Source: Butyricimonas paravirosa
Lineage (GTDB): Bacteria; Bacteroidota; Bacteroidia; Bacteroidales; Marinifilaceae
Direction of reading: 5' to 3'
DNA: 64,000 nucleotides
Assembly: GCF_032878955.1 (NCBI RefSeq)
Contig: NZ_CP043839.1
Coordinates: 1,426,001-1,490,000, forward strand
Of the stretch, positions 51,331 through 61,222 are shown piece by piece (position 1 is the stretch's first letter; each line of letters opens with the position of its first letter). The notes under the pieces were generated by a model. It made no database searches and was not told the origin of the DNA. It was given only the letters and a program-made list of their open reading frames with translations. Both the position numbers and the translations under genes were made by a program.

Positions 51331-54101
51331 AAAAAATTTTACTCCTTATTATAATAAGTATTCAAATTCCGGGCCTCCTGTACGCGCAGGATGACACCAA
51401 GATATTTCGTCATGGGCAACTGGATAACGGGTTAACTTACTACGTACGCCACACGACGATGCAACCGGGAAAAGCCGATTTTTACCTCGTGCAAAACGTG
51501 GGGGCTCTCATGGAAGAGGATAATCAAAACGGGCTGGCCCATTTCCTGGAACACATGGCCTTCAACGGGACCAAGAGTTTCAAGGAGGGTATTCCTCATT
51601 TCCTGAAACGCCGGGGTGTGACCCAGTTCAATGCCCAGACGGGACAGGACGAAACGGTGTACTACATGACGGGCGTGGCGACGGCCGACACGGGACTGGT
51701 GGATTCCTGCCTTCTCGTGATGAAAGACTGGTCGGGTTTCCTGTTGCTGGACCCGGTGGAGATTGACAAGGAGCGAGGCGTGATTAAAGAAGAACGCCGG
51801 AGTCGCCGGAACCTAGGGATGCGCTTGAGAGAACAGACAGATCCCTACGTGTTCAATCACAGCAAGTATGCCACGAGAAATATCATCGGTAGCGAAGAGA
51901 TCATACAGAACTTCACACCGGACGAGTTGCGGGCTTATTACAAGGACTTCTACCGTCCGGATCAGCAGGCCGTGATCGTGGTCGGGGACGTGGATGCCGC
52001 TAAAATGGAGGCGGACATCCGGAAACTTTTCAACCCGATCCCGAAACGGGTGAACCCGAAACCCCGGTTGGTGTACGGGATCCCGGATAACGAGGAACCT
52101 CTCTACACGAAAGCTTTCGACAAGGAAATGACGGAATCATCCGTCACTCTATTGAAACGCGTGAAACAGACTCCCCCGACATCCCTGAAGGAAATGATGA
52201 AAAGGAATCTGATCAATCGTTTTTACAACCAGATTGTCGAGAAATACTTGCAAAAGTATATCGAAAGTAAAAACCCGTCGTTCGTGCAAACAATGGTTGG
52301 TTTCAACGGGTTAGTACGGAATTACGATCGCTGGAACATCTATATGCAGGCTTACCCGGGCAAGGAGAAACAAGCCTTAAAAGAATTACTGGGGGAGATA
52401 GAGCGCATACATCGCCACGCCATCAACGACAAGGAAGTAAAGGAACAGGTGGAGGCTTATTTGCCGGGATTGGAAGAATCAGAGAAGTACAAGGATAAGT
52501 TCCCGAACGAGGTGTACGTGCAACTCTACCAGAATAATTTCTTAGAAGGAAAACCGATCACGAGTATCGAGGAAGACATCGCTTACTCGCGAGAAATCTT
52601 GTCGGAATTGACGGCAAAGGATTTCCATGATTGGATTGCCTCATGGAATAGTAACTACAAGAATTGGGTGTTTATCATGCAAGGGAATGATCCGACCTAT
52701 AATTTCCCGACTCAAGATGAAATTCTCGATATTATGAAGGAAGTTCGGGAAGGTGAATTGTCCGCCGGCGCGGAAGAAGAGGTGAAAGCCGTCCCCTTGT
52801 TGGACTACGAGGTGAAAGGCGGGGAAATCGTGAAAACCAAAAAGATAAAAGAACTAGACGCGGAAGAATGGACTTTATCCAATGGCTGTAAGGTGTATTA
52901 CAAATTTACGGACCAAGATGGGATTAAAGTAAGTCTGCTCGGAGAGAGCGCGGGAGGATTATCTTTGCTCCCCGCAGAAGATCTTCCCTCGGCCTCGGCA
53001 TTATCTACCTTGATAATGTATTCCGGGCTGTACAAACACACCATGCCGATGATGCAGGCTATATTGAAAGGACACCAGATACACCCCAACGTGACACTGG
53101 GCGAGACATTCGAGGGCGTGAGCGGGTTCTGTAACAATAACGAAACAGAAATGTTGCTCCAGATTATTTATCTTTTCTTCGAGCATCCCCGTTTTGACCG
53201 GGGTGATTTTGACAAGTACGTGTACGTCAATCGTCTCCGTGTAGAAAATACACCCCGTACGGTGAATGACACGATCTCGGAACAAATGCAGAAACTCCGA
53301 ATTAAGGATTCTCCTCGTCTCTGGAAAGAGAGTACGGTGTTCTATAATGCAATGGACTTTGACAAGATGGTGTCTATTTACAAAGATCGTTTCCAGGATG
53401 CCTCGGATTTTCATTTCTATCTAACCGGGAATATTCAACGGGAAGAGGCTCGGGAACTGGTAGCGAAATACCTGGGAGCTATCCCATCCACTTTCCGGAA
53501 AGAGAAAGCCGTACATCATGACTTGCGGATAAAAGGTTCCATGACCGAAACGATCCTGGCAAATATCCCGGACAACAAGTACATGACGACCATCGAATTC
53601 TCAAACACGTTGAAATTGAAGCCGGTGGAGGACTTGGCTATCGACGTGATCCGCACGGTACTATCCAACCGGTACCAAGAGATCATTCGGGAAGATGAAG
53701 GCGGAGCATACGGGGTGAATGTCGGTGCAGCATACGAAAACTATCCGAGACCGGCACAGAATATCGTTATCAACTTTCAGAGTAACACGGAGAAAGGTGA
53801 CCGGATGCGAGCCATCGTCCACGAACAGATTGATAAACTCGTTGCCGAGGGCGTGAGCGAGGAAGACGTGGAAGATATGGTGCTGATGATGAAGAAAGGA
53901 CGTGTCGGGGTGCTGGAAAACCGGGGTAATGCCCACTGGCAGGATGCCTTGCGCCTCTATGCTGAAACGGGCAAAAATATAGATTCGCCCGAATTATTCG
54001 AGAATCCGATTAAAAAATTAAATGCAAAAATAGTACAAGAAGTCGCTAAGAAATTCTTTGCAACGGCTGAATGTATCGACATCGTAGTGAGATCCAAATA
54101 A
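51327..54101 (+). CDS. M16 family (pitrilysin-type) zinc metalloprotease
   Basis: A 924-residue secreted protease with a signal peptide (1-20) and two M16 halves. The active half carries the inverted zinc motif HFLEH (His72, Glu75, His76) in LAHFLEHMAFNGT. The C-terminal half (about 500-924) lacks the motif and serves as the clamshell partner, as in the pitrilysin/PqqL-type family. These enzymes degrade unfolded or small polypeptides inside a closed chamber. The ATG overlaps the thioredoxin gene stop (ATGA). It ends the second SusCD locus. Confidence 0.92.
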   Translation: MKKILLLIIISIQIPGLLYAQDDTKIFRHGQLDNGLTYYVRHTTMQPGKADFYLVQNVGALMEEDNQNGLAHFLEHMAFNGTKSFKEGIPHFLKRRGVTQFNAQTGQDETVYYMTGVATADTGLVDSCLLVMKDWSGFLLLDPVEIDKERGVIKEERRSRRNLGMRLREQTDPYVFNHSKYATRNIIGSEEIIQNFTPDELRAYYKDFYRPDQQAVIVVGDVDAAKMEADIRKLFNPIPKRVNPKPRLVYGIPDNEEPLYTKAFDKEMTESSVTLLKRVKQTPPTSLKEMMKRNLINRFYNQIVEKYLQKYIESKNPSFVQTMVGFNGLVRNYDRWNIYMQAYPGKEKQALKELLGEIERIHRHAINDKEVKEQVEAYLPGLEESEKYKDKFPNEVYVQLYQNNFLEGKPITSIEEDIAYSREILSELTAKDFHDWIASWNSNYKNWVFIMQGNDPTYNFPTQDEILDIMKEVREGELSAGAEEEVKAVPLLDYEVKGGEIVKTKKIKELDAEEWTLSNGCKVYYKFTDQDGIKVSLLGESAGGLSLLPAEDLPSASALSTLIMYSGLYKHTMPMMQAILKGHQIHPNVTLGETFEGVSGFCNNNETEMLLQIIYLFFEHPRFDRGDFDKYVYVNRLRVENTPRTVNDTISEQMQKLRIKDSPRLWKESTVFYNAMDFDKMVSIYKDRFQDASDFHFYLTGNIQREEARELVAKYLGAIPSTFRKEKAVHHDLRIKGSMTETILANIPDNKYMTTIEFSNTLKLKPVEDLAIDVIRTVLSNRYQEIIREDEGGAYGVNVGAAYENYPRPAQNIVINFQSNTEKGDRMRAIVHEQIDKLVAEGVSEEDVEDMVLMMKKGRVGVLENRGNAHWQDALRLYAETGKNIDSPELFENPIKKLNAKIVQEVAKKFFATAECIDIVVRSK

Positions 54102-54125
54102 GGTGCAACTTTAATTTTCTCAATG

Positions 54126-54159
54126 GAGGGGCCTACAAAAGCCCCTCTGTTTTCTTTTT
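54126..54159 (+). terminator. Rho-independent terminator of the M16 protease gene
   Basis: GAGGGGC (54126-54132) and GCCCCTC (54141-54147) form a perfect 7-bp stem, followed by TGTTTTCTTTTT. The loop and right arm fall inside the 3' end of the convergent phosphatase gene. On the minus strand there is no T-run. Confidence 0.8.
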
Positions 54160-56076
54160 CCCACGGGCATTGAGCCGGAAACTCATCACAGTTAAATCAT
54201 CCGATTGCTCAGCCTTCCCGACAAAACGTTTCACGTCCCCAACCACTTTCTCCACCATTTGCCGTGGTGCTAGTTGGGAATGACTTGCCACCAAGTTAAA
54301 CAACCGATCTATCTTATAAAATTTAGATCGTTCATTTTGAGCTTCCGACACCCCATCTGTGTACAAAAGCAACTGAGAACCCGGAGCAAAATAACATTCC
54401 TGTTCCTCGTAATCATAATCGGAAGTAACACCCAAAGGTAAATTATCCGCAGTCTTGAAGAAAGACACGGTTCCATCCGGAGCAATCAATAACGGGTAAG
54501 GATGTCCCGCATTACAAAATCTCAGACGATTCGTGTTCAGATTCAATACCCCTGCAAAAAAAGTAATAAACATACTCGTGTTCCCGGTCCGAATCAAACT
54601 CTGGTTCATTAGATTCATGATATAATTCAAAGAGGTATCCCGCAGAGCCAAAGATCGCATCTGGCTGATCGTGGTTGCCATAAACAAGGAGGCAGGAACT
54701 CCTTTCCCCGAAACGTCCCCAATGGCGAAACCAAACTCATCCTCGTTCAGCATCAAATAATCATACAAATCCCCTCCGACCTGACGAGCCGGATGCAACA
54801 CGGCATGAATATCAATACATTCGGCTCCAAAGGTGGGGACAAATTGTTTCGGAACCATTCCCAATTGAATATCATGGGCGATACGCAACTCACTCTCGAT
54901 CTTTTCATTCGCTGTCGTCGTCCGACGTAACTGATCCACGTATTCCGTCAATTGTTGCTGCATGAAAAGAAATGATTCATACAATTCCCCTAATTCATCC
55001 TTAGACCGGATACGCGGTAACGGTGTGTTAAAGTTCCCTTGTGCCACATCCCGAGCTGAAGCAGCAAATATCGTCAATGGTTTTGTGATTCGTCGCACGG
55101 CCACAAAACAAATAAAATAAACAAATAACAACAACAGGACAAAGCCAATCAGCAGATACATATTAAATTTGCTCAACTTACCAAACACCTGATCGTATGG
55201 ACAAATTACCGCCATATACCAATCGGTTGCCACCACCGGCGTGTAATACACATAGGACAGAACTCCCCCATCGTCCACGATGATACTACCGCTTTTCCCG
55301 GCTGCCATCTCGTTTACCAGAATAGTAACATTCGTATCCCGTGCCTCTTTTGCCGTTTCGAACATATTTTGACCAATCATCACCTCCCCTTCCCTGCGCA
55401 AGATATAACGTCCCTGTTTGTCAATAACCACGGTATAACTACCCTTGTAAGGCTTGATCGAATCGACCAGATCACGCAACCATCGATTGGTTAAATCCAC
55501 GGATAAAATACCAATTAGTTCATGCTTTTCCCCATGAACCGGGACCGCGTAAGACGTCGTGATCACATCCGGATCACCCGCATCCCGATAGGGCTTACTC
55601 CAGTACCGGTGTTCCCTCGCACCTTTGTACCAGCCTTTTTCAAAATAATTGTAATCTTCACTCCCGACTTGAATGGTCTTCACGGAATCTCCGACCATAT
55701 ATGAATAAGGGGCAAAGTAATGTCCCTTTTCCGGGAAATAGTAAGGTTCAAAAGCAATCGCACAACCAAAAATCTCCGGGTTATCTTTTACAATCCTCCG
55801 AGTGATACCAAACAAAGAATCCGGCTCCTTTACATATTCAACGATCATCCATCCTAGATTTTCAGGAATCTTTTCCACCTTACTCAATAACGCACTCACA
55901 CGTAAATTTGCCTGAGCAGCCATACTCTCTATCTTATCCTCGGCCTCTTGCGACAACGTTTCCGTTGAGTAGTGATAAAATACGCCCACTAAAACAAAAG
56001 AAAGAATTGTAATGAACGAAATCACATACAAACTCAATTTAGCAGGAAAAGATTTTTTATATCGATCAAATATCAT
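54133..56076 (-). CDS. Membrane PP2C/SpoIIE-type serine phosphatase with dCache sensor and HAMP
   Basis: The ATG at 56076 is preferred to the TTG three codons upstream. The 647-residue product has a first membrane helix (about 13-33) and a periplasmic double-Cache-like sensor (about 35-300, with YWSKPYRDAGDP and GYILSV-type strands). A second helix (about 307-333) is followed by a HAMP region, a short coiled coil and a SpoIIE/PP2C domain (QVGGDLYDY and FAIGDVSGKGVPASLFM metal-binding motifs, LLYTDGVSEA). Such proteins usually control an anti-anti-sigma factor in a partner-switching system; no partner kinase or STAS gene is in the window. Confidence 0.92.
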   Translation of the reverse strand: MIFDRYKKSFPAKLSLYVISFITILSFVLVGVFYHYSTETLSQEAEDKIESMAAQANLRVSALLSKVEKIPENLGWMIVEYVKEPDSLFGITRRIVKDNPEIFGCAIAFEPYYFPEKGHYFAPYSYMVGDSVKTIQVGSEDYNYFEKGWYKGAREHRYWSKPYRDAGDPDVITTSYAVPVHGEKHELIGILSVDLTNRWLRDLVDSIKPYKGSYTVVIDKQGRYILRREGEVMIGQNMFETAKEARDTNVTILVNEMAAGKSGSIIVDDGGVLSYVYYTPVVATDWYMAVICPYDQVFGKLSKFNMYLLIGFVLLLLFVYFICFVAVRRITKPLTIFAASARDVAQGNFNTPLPRIRSKDELGELYESFLFMQQQLTEYVDQLRRTTTANEKIESELRIAHDIQLGMVPKQFVPTFGAECIDIHAVLHPARQVGGDLYDYLMLNEDEFGFAIGDVSGKGVPASLFMATTISQMRSLALRDTSLNYIMNLMNQSLIRTGNTSMFITFFAGVLNLNTNRLRFCNAGHPYPLLIAPDGTVSFFKTADNLPLGVTSDYDYEEQECYFAPGSQLLLYTDGVSEAQNERSKFYKIDRLFNLVASHSQLAPRQMVEKVVGDVKRFVGKAEQSDDLTVMSFRLNARGKKKTEGLL

Positions 56077-56085
56077 AATTATCAA

Positions 56086-56521
56086 TTGATGAAAAGTTCC
56101 TTATTATACCCCGTTATAATAAGCCACGAATATACAAAAAAACTATAAAACTAGTACAAAAAAATAATTATTCAAGAGTCTTTTCCCAAGTGATTCCGGC
56201 TAACAAGCTCCATCAGTACTGATTGGAAAAAATAAACTTGTAAAAGAATTTCCACACACGAATACTTCTCATCTGAAATATTTGTTCTTATTAAATATTA
56301 ATACTAATTTAGTCGCGAATTACAAACGAAAACGTTTTAAATATTTAGTAGATGTATAAACCATCAGAATATTATTTCGTTTTAGCCTACATCGTGGGCG
56401 TACTTAAATTGTTCGGGGGACTATGAAAATTCCGCCGGAGTAATTTCAGGCATCTTTTGGCAACAGGTATGTTGCTCTCTTTTAAGCAAAACAAACAACT
56501 TAAATCAATAATCTTTTAATT
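56086..56521. other. Intergenic stretch between divergent phosphatase and iorA genes
   Basis: About 435 bp, AT-rich near the phosphatase and more mixed near iorA. A weak GCAAC/GTTGC hairpin occurs near 56461-56476. No gene, RNA gene or full promoter match was recognised. Confidence 0.5.
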
Positions 56522-58114
56522 ATGCAAAAACAACTATTATTAGGTGTTGAAGCTATTGCACAAGGTGCTATAGACGGAGGTATATCCGGCGTGTTCGCAT
56601 ACCCGGGAACCCCTTCAACAGAGATCACGGAATACATTCAGGAATCGAAGCAGGCTATCGCCCGTAACGTTCACCGGATGTGGTCTGCTAACGAAAAGAC
56701 TGCCATGGAAACCGCATTAGGAATGTCCTATGCAGGAAAAAGAGCCTTGGTATGTATGAAACACGTGGGAATGAACGTGGCCGCAGACTGTTTCATGAAC
56801 GCTGCTATTACCGGGGCTAACGGAGGTATGGTTATTATCGCTGCCGACGACCCATCTATGCACTCATCTCAAAACGAGCAAGATTCACGTGTATACGGTA
56901 AATTTGCCTTAATTCCAATCATGGAACCCTCTAACCAACAAGAGGCATACGACATGACCCGCTACGCTTTCGACTTGTCAGAGCAAATGGGAACTCCCGT
57001 GTTATTAAGAATCACGACTCGTCTGGCACACTCTCGTTCCGGTGTTGAACCAAGAGAGGCTAAAGCCGAAAATGAAATGCGTTTACCGGAAGACAAACGT
57101 CAATTCGTGTTACTTCCCGCTATCGCTAAAAAAAGATATAAATTATTACTAGAGAAACAAACCGCTTTCGAAGAGGCATCTGATAACTCTTCTTTCAACC
57201 AATATATTGACGGGGCTGACAAATCAATGGGTATCGTCGCTTGCGGTATCGGTTACAACTACCTGATGGAAGTGTTCGGTGGAAACTGTCCTTACCCGGT
57301 AGTAAAAGTAAGCCAATATCCTCTTCCGAGAAAGATGATCACCAAGTTGGCAGAAAGCACTGAAAAATTGCTCGTTTTAGAAGAAGGCTACCCGGTAATT
57401 GAAGAGGCTTTGAAAGGTTACCTGGAAAAAGAATGTGTACTCGGACGTTTGGATGGCACGCTCCCCAGAGACGGAGAGTTGAACCCGGATCACGTGGCGA
57501 AAGCATTCGGCTTACCTTCTATCGAAGGATCGCCTGTACCAGAGATCGTGGCACCTCGTCCACCGGCCCTTTGCGTGGGATGTAGCCACAGAGACGTGTA
57601 CGCCGCATTGAATGCAGTTGTTGCCGAATACCCGAATGCACGTGTATTCTCTGACATCGGTTGTTACACTTTAGGAGCCCTTCCTCCATTCCAAGCAATC
57701 AACTCTTGCGTGGACATGGGTGCCTCTATCACCATGGCAAAAGGTGCCGCAGATGCAGGATTATACCCGGCTGTATCCGTTATCGGAGACTCCACGTTCA
57801 CTCACTCCGGAATGACCGGGTTACTAGACGCTGTGAACGAGAAAGCTAACATCACGATTATCATTTCCGACAATGAATCCATCTCCATGACCGGAGGTCA
57901 GGAATCTTCAGCATTAGGACACCTGGAATCTATCTGTCGCGGTATTGGTGTTGAACCGGAACATATCCGTGTTCTACTTCCCGTACCGAAAAATCACGAT
58001 GAATTGTGCAAGATCATCCGTGACGAGATCGAATACAAGGGTGTATCCGTGATCATCCCGAGAAGAGTTTGTATCCAGAAAGCTGCAAGAGACGCTAAGA
58101 AAAAGAAAAAATAA
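56522..58114 (+). CDS. iorA: Indolepyruvate (2-oxoacid) ferredoxin oxidoreductase alpha subunit
   Basis: A 530-residue subunit that decarboxylates aryl pyruvates or related 2-oxoacids to acyl-CoA with reduction of ferredoxin. It has an N-terminal pyrimidine-binding region (GVFAYPGTPSTEI), a middle transketolase-C-like domain, and a C-terminal TPP-binding domain (CVGCSHRDVYAAL, then FSDIGCYTLGALPP and SVIGDSTFTHSGM for TPP/Mg). The usual C-terminal 8Fe ferredoxin domain is absent; the chain ends in a short lysine tail. It forms an operon with iorB. Confidence 0.92.
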   Translation: MQKQLLLGVEAIAQGAIDGGISGVFAYPGTPSTEITEYIQESKQAIARNVHRMWSANEKTAMETALGMSYAGKRALVCMKHVGMNVAADCFMNAAITGANGGMVIIAADDPSMHSSQNEQDSRVYGKFALIPIMEPSNQQEAYDMTRYAFDLSEQMGTPVLLRITTRLAHSRSGVEPREAKAENEMRLPEDKRQFVLLPAIAKKRYKLLLEKQTAFEEASDNSSFNQYIDGADKSMGIVACGIGYNYLMEVFGGNCPYPVVKVSQYPLPRKMITKLAESTEKLLVLEEGYPVIEEALKGYLEKECVLGRLDGTLPRDGELNPDHVAKAFGLPSIEGSPVPEIVAPRPPALCVGCSHRDVYAALNAVVAEYPNARVFSDIGCYTLGALPPFQAINSCVDMGASITMAKGAADAGLYPAVSVIGDSTFTHSGMTGLLDAVNEKANITIIISDNESISMTGGQESSALGHLESICRGIGVEPEHIRVLLPVPKNHDELCKIIRDEIEYKGVSVIIPRRVCIQKAARDAKKKKK

Positions 58115-58161
58115 ATTGATTCAAAGATCAATTTAAAATCTAAAACTTAAAATTTAAAATT
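58115..58161 (+). repeat. AT-rich spacer between iorA and iorB
   Basis: 47 bp with ATTGATTC/AAAGATCAAT pairing potential, followed by TTAAAATCTAAAACTTAAAATTTAAAATT-like words that match the spacers inside the rnf operon. Confidence 0.45.
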
Positions 58162-58749
58162 ATGAAGACAGATATTATATTAGCGGGTGTAGGTGGACAG
58201 GGAATCCTTTCTATCGCTGCAGCATTGGGGTCTGCCGCCCTCAACAATAACCTGTACATGAAACAAGCCGAGACTCACGGAATGAGTCAACGCGGGGGTG
58301 ATGTGCAGTCTTTCATGAGAATCTCCGACAAACCGATTTTCTCTGACCTGATCGCCAAAGGAACAGCCGATATTATCCTTTCAGTTGAGCCGATGGAGGC
58401 ATTACGTTATCTTCCCTATTTGAAAAAAGGGGGATACGTGGTAACGAACGCCACCCCGTTTATCAATATCCCGAACTATCCGGAAATTGAAACCTTGATG
58501 GCCACGTTGAAAGCCCTTCCTCACCAAGTAATCATTGACGCTGACAGCATCGCTAAAGAGGCTGCAGGCAACGTACGTGCCAGCAACTTCGTGATGATGG
58601 GTGCCGGTTCTCCTTTCATCGAAATTCCTTTCGAATACTTGGAAAAAGGTATCATGGCTATTTTCGAACGTAAAGGTGCCGATGTCGTAGAGATGAACTT
58701 GAAGGCATTACGTGCCGGACGTGAATTCGCACAAAACTACATTAAATAA
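58162..58749 (+). CDS. iorB: Indolepyruvate ferredoxin oxidoreductase beta subunit
   Basis: A 195-residue gamma-domain-type subunit: a GVGGQGILSIAAALGSAA nucleotide/CoA-binding start, AETHGMSQRGGDVQSFMR, and a SNFVMMGAGSPF block, all typical of IorB and pyruvate:ferredoxin oxidoreductase gamma domains. It is 47 bp downstream of iorA, separated by an AT-rich spacer. Together the pair would feed reduced ferredoxin to Rnf. Confidence 0.93.
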   Translation: MKTDIILAGVGGQGILSIAAALGSAALNNNLYMKQAETHGMSQRGGDVQSFMRISDKPIFSDLIAKGTADIILSVEPMEALRYLPYLKKGGYVVTNATPFINIPNYPEIETLMATLKALPHQVIIDADSIAKEAAGNVRASNFVMMGAGSPFIEIPFEYLEKGIMAIFERKGADVVEMNLKALRAGREFAQNYIK

Positions 58750-58757
58750 TCGGATCT

Positions 58758-58780
58758 GGGGGAGTTGGCAATGACTCCCC
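58758..58780 (+). other. GC-rich hairpin after iorB
   Basis: GGGGAGT (58759-58765) pairs with ACTCCCC (58774-58780). It precedes the main terminator and may add to 3'-end protection. Confidence 0.5.
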
Positions 58781-58786
58781 TGCTTT

Positions 58787-58834
58787 AAAAATACCGGTAT
58801 TGTCTACTTAAACAATACCGGTATTTTTATTTTA
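58787..58834. terminator. Bidirectional terminator between iorB and the third SusCD locus
   Basis: A perfect 17-bp stem (58787-58803 with 58812-58828) has an 8-nt loop, with T-rich tails on both strands. It separates convergent iorB and the PKD-like lipoprotein gene. Confidence 0.92.
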
Positions 58835-58846
58835 AACAGAAGTAAA

Positions 58847-60418
58847 TTAATAGGTGATGCGAGTACCCGAATTTCGATAAATGAAATTCTTTGCGACCCC
58901 TTTTCCCGTATAGGTACGAACCGCCTTCGGATTAATATCAGGAGTCGCTCCCTCCCGATTATATGTTCGCAGTACCCAGTTACCACCCTTGTTAGAAAGA
59001 ATGCTAAACACATCCACCGGAGTCACCGTACTCGGATCAGAAGAATGTGCAAGGTACACAATCTCTTCATCCGCAGGAATAGAGATCATATTTTTCTTCT
59101 CAGTCTGATTACTTGGATTATAATAATGTACCACATTATCTCCCTTCGAATAATAAATGACACCACTATATGCCGGAGGTGTAGATAAAACGCCATATCC
59201 TTGTACGGCAAACACCCTACCATTTACAACATCGAATGATGCAGGAATCGTCAATCCGCGATAACCTTTATCATACACGGCATAATAATTTTGCATGACA
59301 CCGACATTTATCTGCCACAAAGAGGCCACACCAGTCGTACGATCCTTCACAATAGCATACGTTCCTCCTACCGAAGTCGACGAATAAGGTTGCACCCCCA
59401 TATAAATCAAATCACAATTTGTGAAGTACACCTCACCAACCGGTTTCAGGGAAAGCGGAGAAGCAGATTCAATCGCATTTTTTATCGGATAATGTTTCTG
59501 CACATAATACCCGACAAATTCTCCGGCACGATCATCGTAACACAAGCAACTACTACTACCTGCCGTTACCATCGAATTAAGCTGCATATCGTCATTCGGA
59601 TATGCGTATCCGAAATGTCCACCGCCACCACCACCAAGATAAGCAAAATGAACAGCATTATTATTCATCAACATAAAACCACTTGTAGTTGCCCACACGC
59701 CTTGCGGCTTTTTAACAGCGGGTACTTCAAGAAAGGCATCATTCCATCTTTTCAACTGTTTCATACTGGTCCCCTCGTAGATACCCAAATCTTCATCGGT
59801 ACAAATCATATAGGCCGGTTGCAAGTTCTTCCTCGTCCTATTTCCTTCTGCATCATACACGTAATATGCATATTGGTTATATTCGTAAGTACCTCGTATC
59901 GGTTTACCGGACAAACTTTCACCATTAATTGTTTTAAGAATATCCACGTTCAGTTCCCCGTTACGATCGATAAAATCAACATCCGTATATCCATTCTCAT
60001 ATTTGAGAATATAATAACCTTCACTGAAGAAACTGGCTACCACTAACTTCGATTTATAAAATGCTGAAGTCCCATTCGATTTATCTGTCACCTTAAACAC
60101 CAATTGATAGGTCCCCGGTTCCATCGAAATTGTACAATCAAGTTTCTTACTTACTCCAAGCGTATCATTAGGCGCACTACTCGTTACCGTCCCCGGGAAA
60201 GCGTACCACACGTAATCATATTGAGATTCATCTCCTTCAATAGTCGGATCGATAACCAAATTTTCCAGCACGAGAACAGAATAGTTCTCGTCAATCCCCG
60301 ATTTGATAATAGGAGCAACTACATCCGGGTTCTCATAACTGTAATTCCCGGTGTCCTCCACGCAAGCTGCAAAAGATATACCCAGCAGCATGGCAAATAA
60401 ATATATTATTTGTTTCAT
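58847..60418 (-). CDS. PKD-like family lipoprotein of a SusCD locus
   Basis: The ATG at 60418 is preferred to an upstream TTG at 60427. The 523-residue lipoprotein has lipobox FAACV (Cys18), two PKD/Ig-like beta regions (a YDYVWYAFPG strand and MEPGTYQLVFKVTDKSNGT) and a beta-propeller-like C-terminal part. This is the pattern of the Bacteroidetes PKD-like family proteins that follow SusD and DUF4843 genes. Surface-exposed substrate-binding role inferred from context. A glycine-rich GGGGGGHFGY run sits near residue 263. Confidence 0.8.
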   Translation of the reverse strand: MKQIIYLFAMLLGISFAACVEDTGNYSYENPDVVAPIIKSGIDENYSVLVLENLVIDPTIEGDESQYDYVWYAFPGTVTSSAPNDTLGVSKKLDCTISMEPGTYQLVFKVTDKSNGTSAFYKSKLVVASFFSEGYYILKYENGYTDVDFIDRNGELNVDILKTINGESLSGKPIRGTYEYNQYAYYVYDAEGNRTRKNLQPAYMICTDEDLGIYEGTSMKQLKRWNDAFLEVPAVKKPQGVWATTSGFMLMNNNAVHFAYLGGGGGGHFGYAYPNDDMQLNSMVTAGSSSCLCYDDRAGEFVGYYVQKHYPIKNAIESASPLSLKPVGEVYFTNCDLIYMGVQPYSSTSVGGTYAIVKDRTTGVASLWQINVGVMQNYYAVYDKGYRGLTIPASFDVVNGRVFAVQGYGVLSTPPAYSGVIYYSKGDNVVHYYNPSNQTEKKNMISIPADEEIVYLAHSSDPSTVTPVDVFSILSNKGGNWVLRTYNREGATPDINPKAVRTYTGKGVAKNFIYRNSGTRITY

Positions 60419-60439
60419 AGTCTTCAATCTTTAAGATGT

Positions 60440-61207
60440 TTAAGATGCTGCAGGGAATGTTACCCGTGTACTGTCGGCCTCATAGATAGGCCCTTTAACG
60501 GCCTCATATTCGGCTAACTTTTCCCGCGCTTTTAGCTGTAAATAATACCTGTAATCCGTAATTAAGGTCTCGTCGAAAGTATTATACCCAACATAATCGA
60601 TGATGAACCTCATCTTTTCTTGTCCCCACTCCCCGAAGGTGGCCAGATAACTATTCGGTGAATCCCAGTTAGCTGGTTTCGTGGCTTTACCAGTAATTTT
60701 AAGGACATACACGACACGATCCTTAATTCCCTGGATGAAATATTCATTAGGAAGAATTTCCATATCCAGCCGATACTCCTCGGTATCCATCTGTGGTGTT
60801 CGAGTCATGATCACCGGTAAGGCGACAGACACCTTATTTGCCGGCATCACCATTCTCTTCACCATTTCTGGATCATCGAATGCAACATAATGAGTTCCTG
60901 CAACAGCGGCTCCGGGTTCCCCGACATTGGACTGCACGATACGAAACGGGCGATCCTGAGCGGAAGGCGACCCCGTAAGCAACACGTCCAACCAAACCGT
61001 ATCTATTTGAATAGATCCCGCCAAAAAGAAGGAATAGGATGTACTATCAAGTTGTGGCGTTCCCTTGCTATTGTTATTATAAATATCACGGAAAAAGAAA
61101 AGGGAACTTTCGTTATCAAACGTACTGATTTCATTTTCTTGGCAAGCAACAAAGGCCAGCACCGAAATAAAAAAGAAAAATCCGTATTTCATTATTTTAT
61201 TGACCAT
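60440..61207 (-). CDS. DUF4843-family lipoprotein
   Basis: A 255-residue lipoprotein; a start at 61192 (MKYGFFFF) would place the lipobox FVACQ better. The mature part has DUF4843-type features: a YFFRDIYNN-like start, IQIDTVWLDVLLTGSPSAQDRPF, an AVAGTHYVAFDDPE segment and a NWDSPNSYLATFGEWGQEKMRFI end. Members regularly lie between susD and PKD-like genes. Function unproved; a surface accessory of the transporter is likely. Confidence 0.82.
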   Translation of the reverse strand: MVNKIMKYGFFFFISVLAFVACQENEISTFDNESSLFFFRDIYNNNSKGTPQLDSTSYSFFLAGSIQIDTVWLDVLLTGSPSAQDRPFRIVQSNVGEPGAAVAGTHYVAFDDPEMVKRMVMPANKVSVALPVIMTRTPQMDTEEYRLDMEILPNEYFIQGIKDRVVYVLKITGKATKPANWDSPNSYLATFGEWGQEKMRFIIDYVGYNTFDETLITDYRYYLQLKAREKLAEYEAVKGPIYEADSTRVTFPAAS

Positions 61208-61222
61208 AATCTAAGCATAAAA

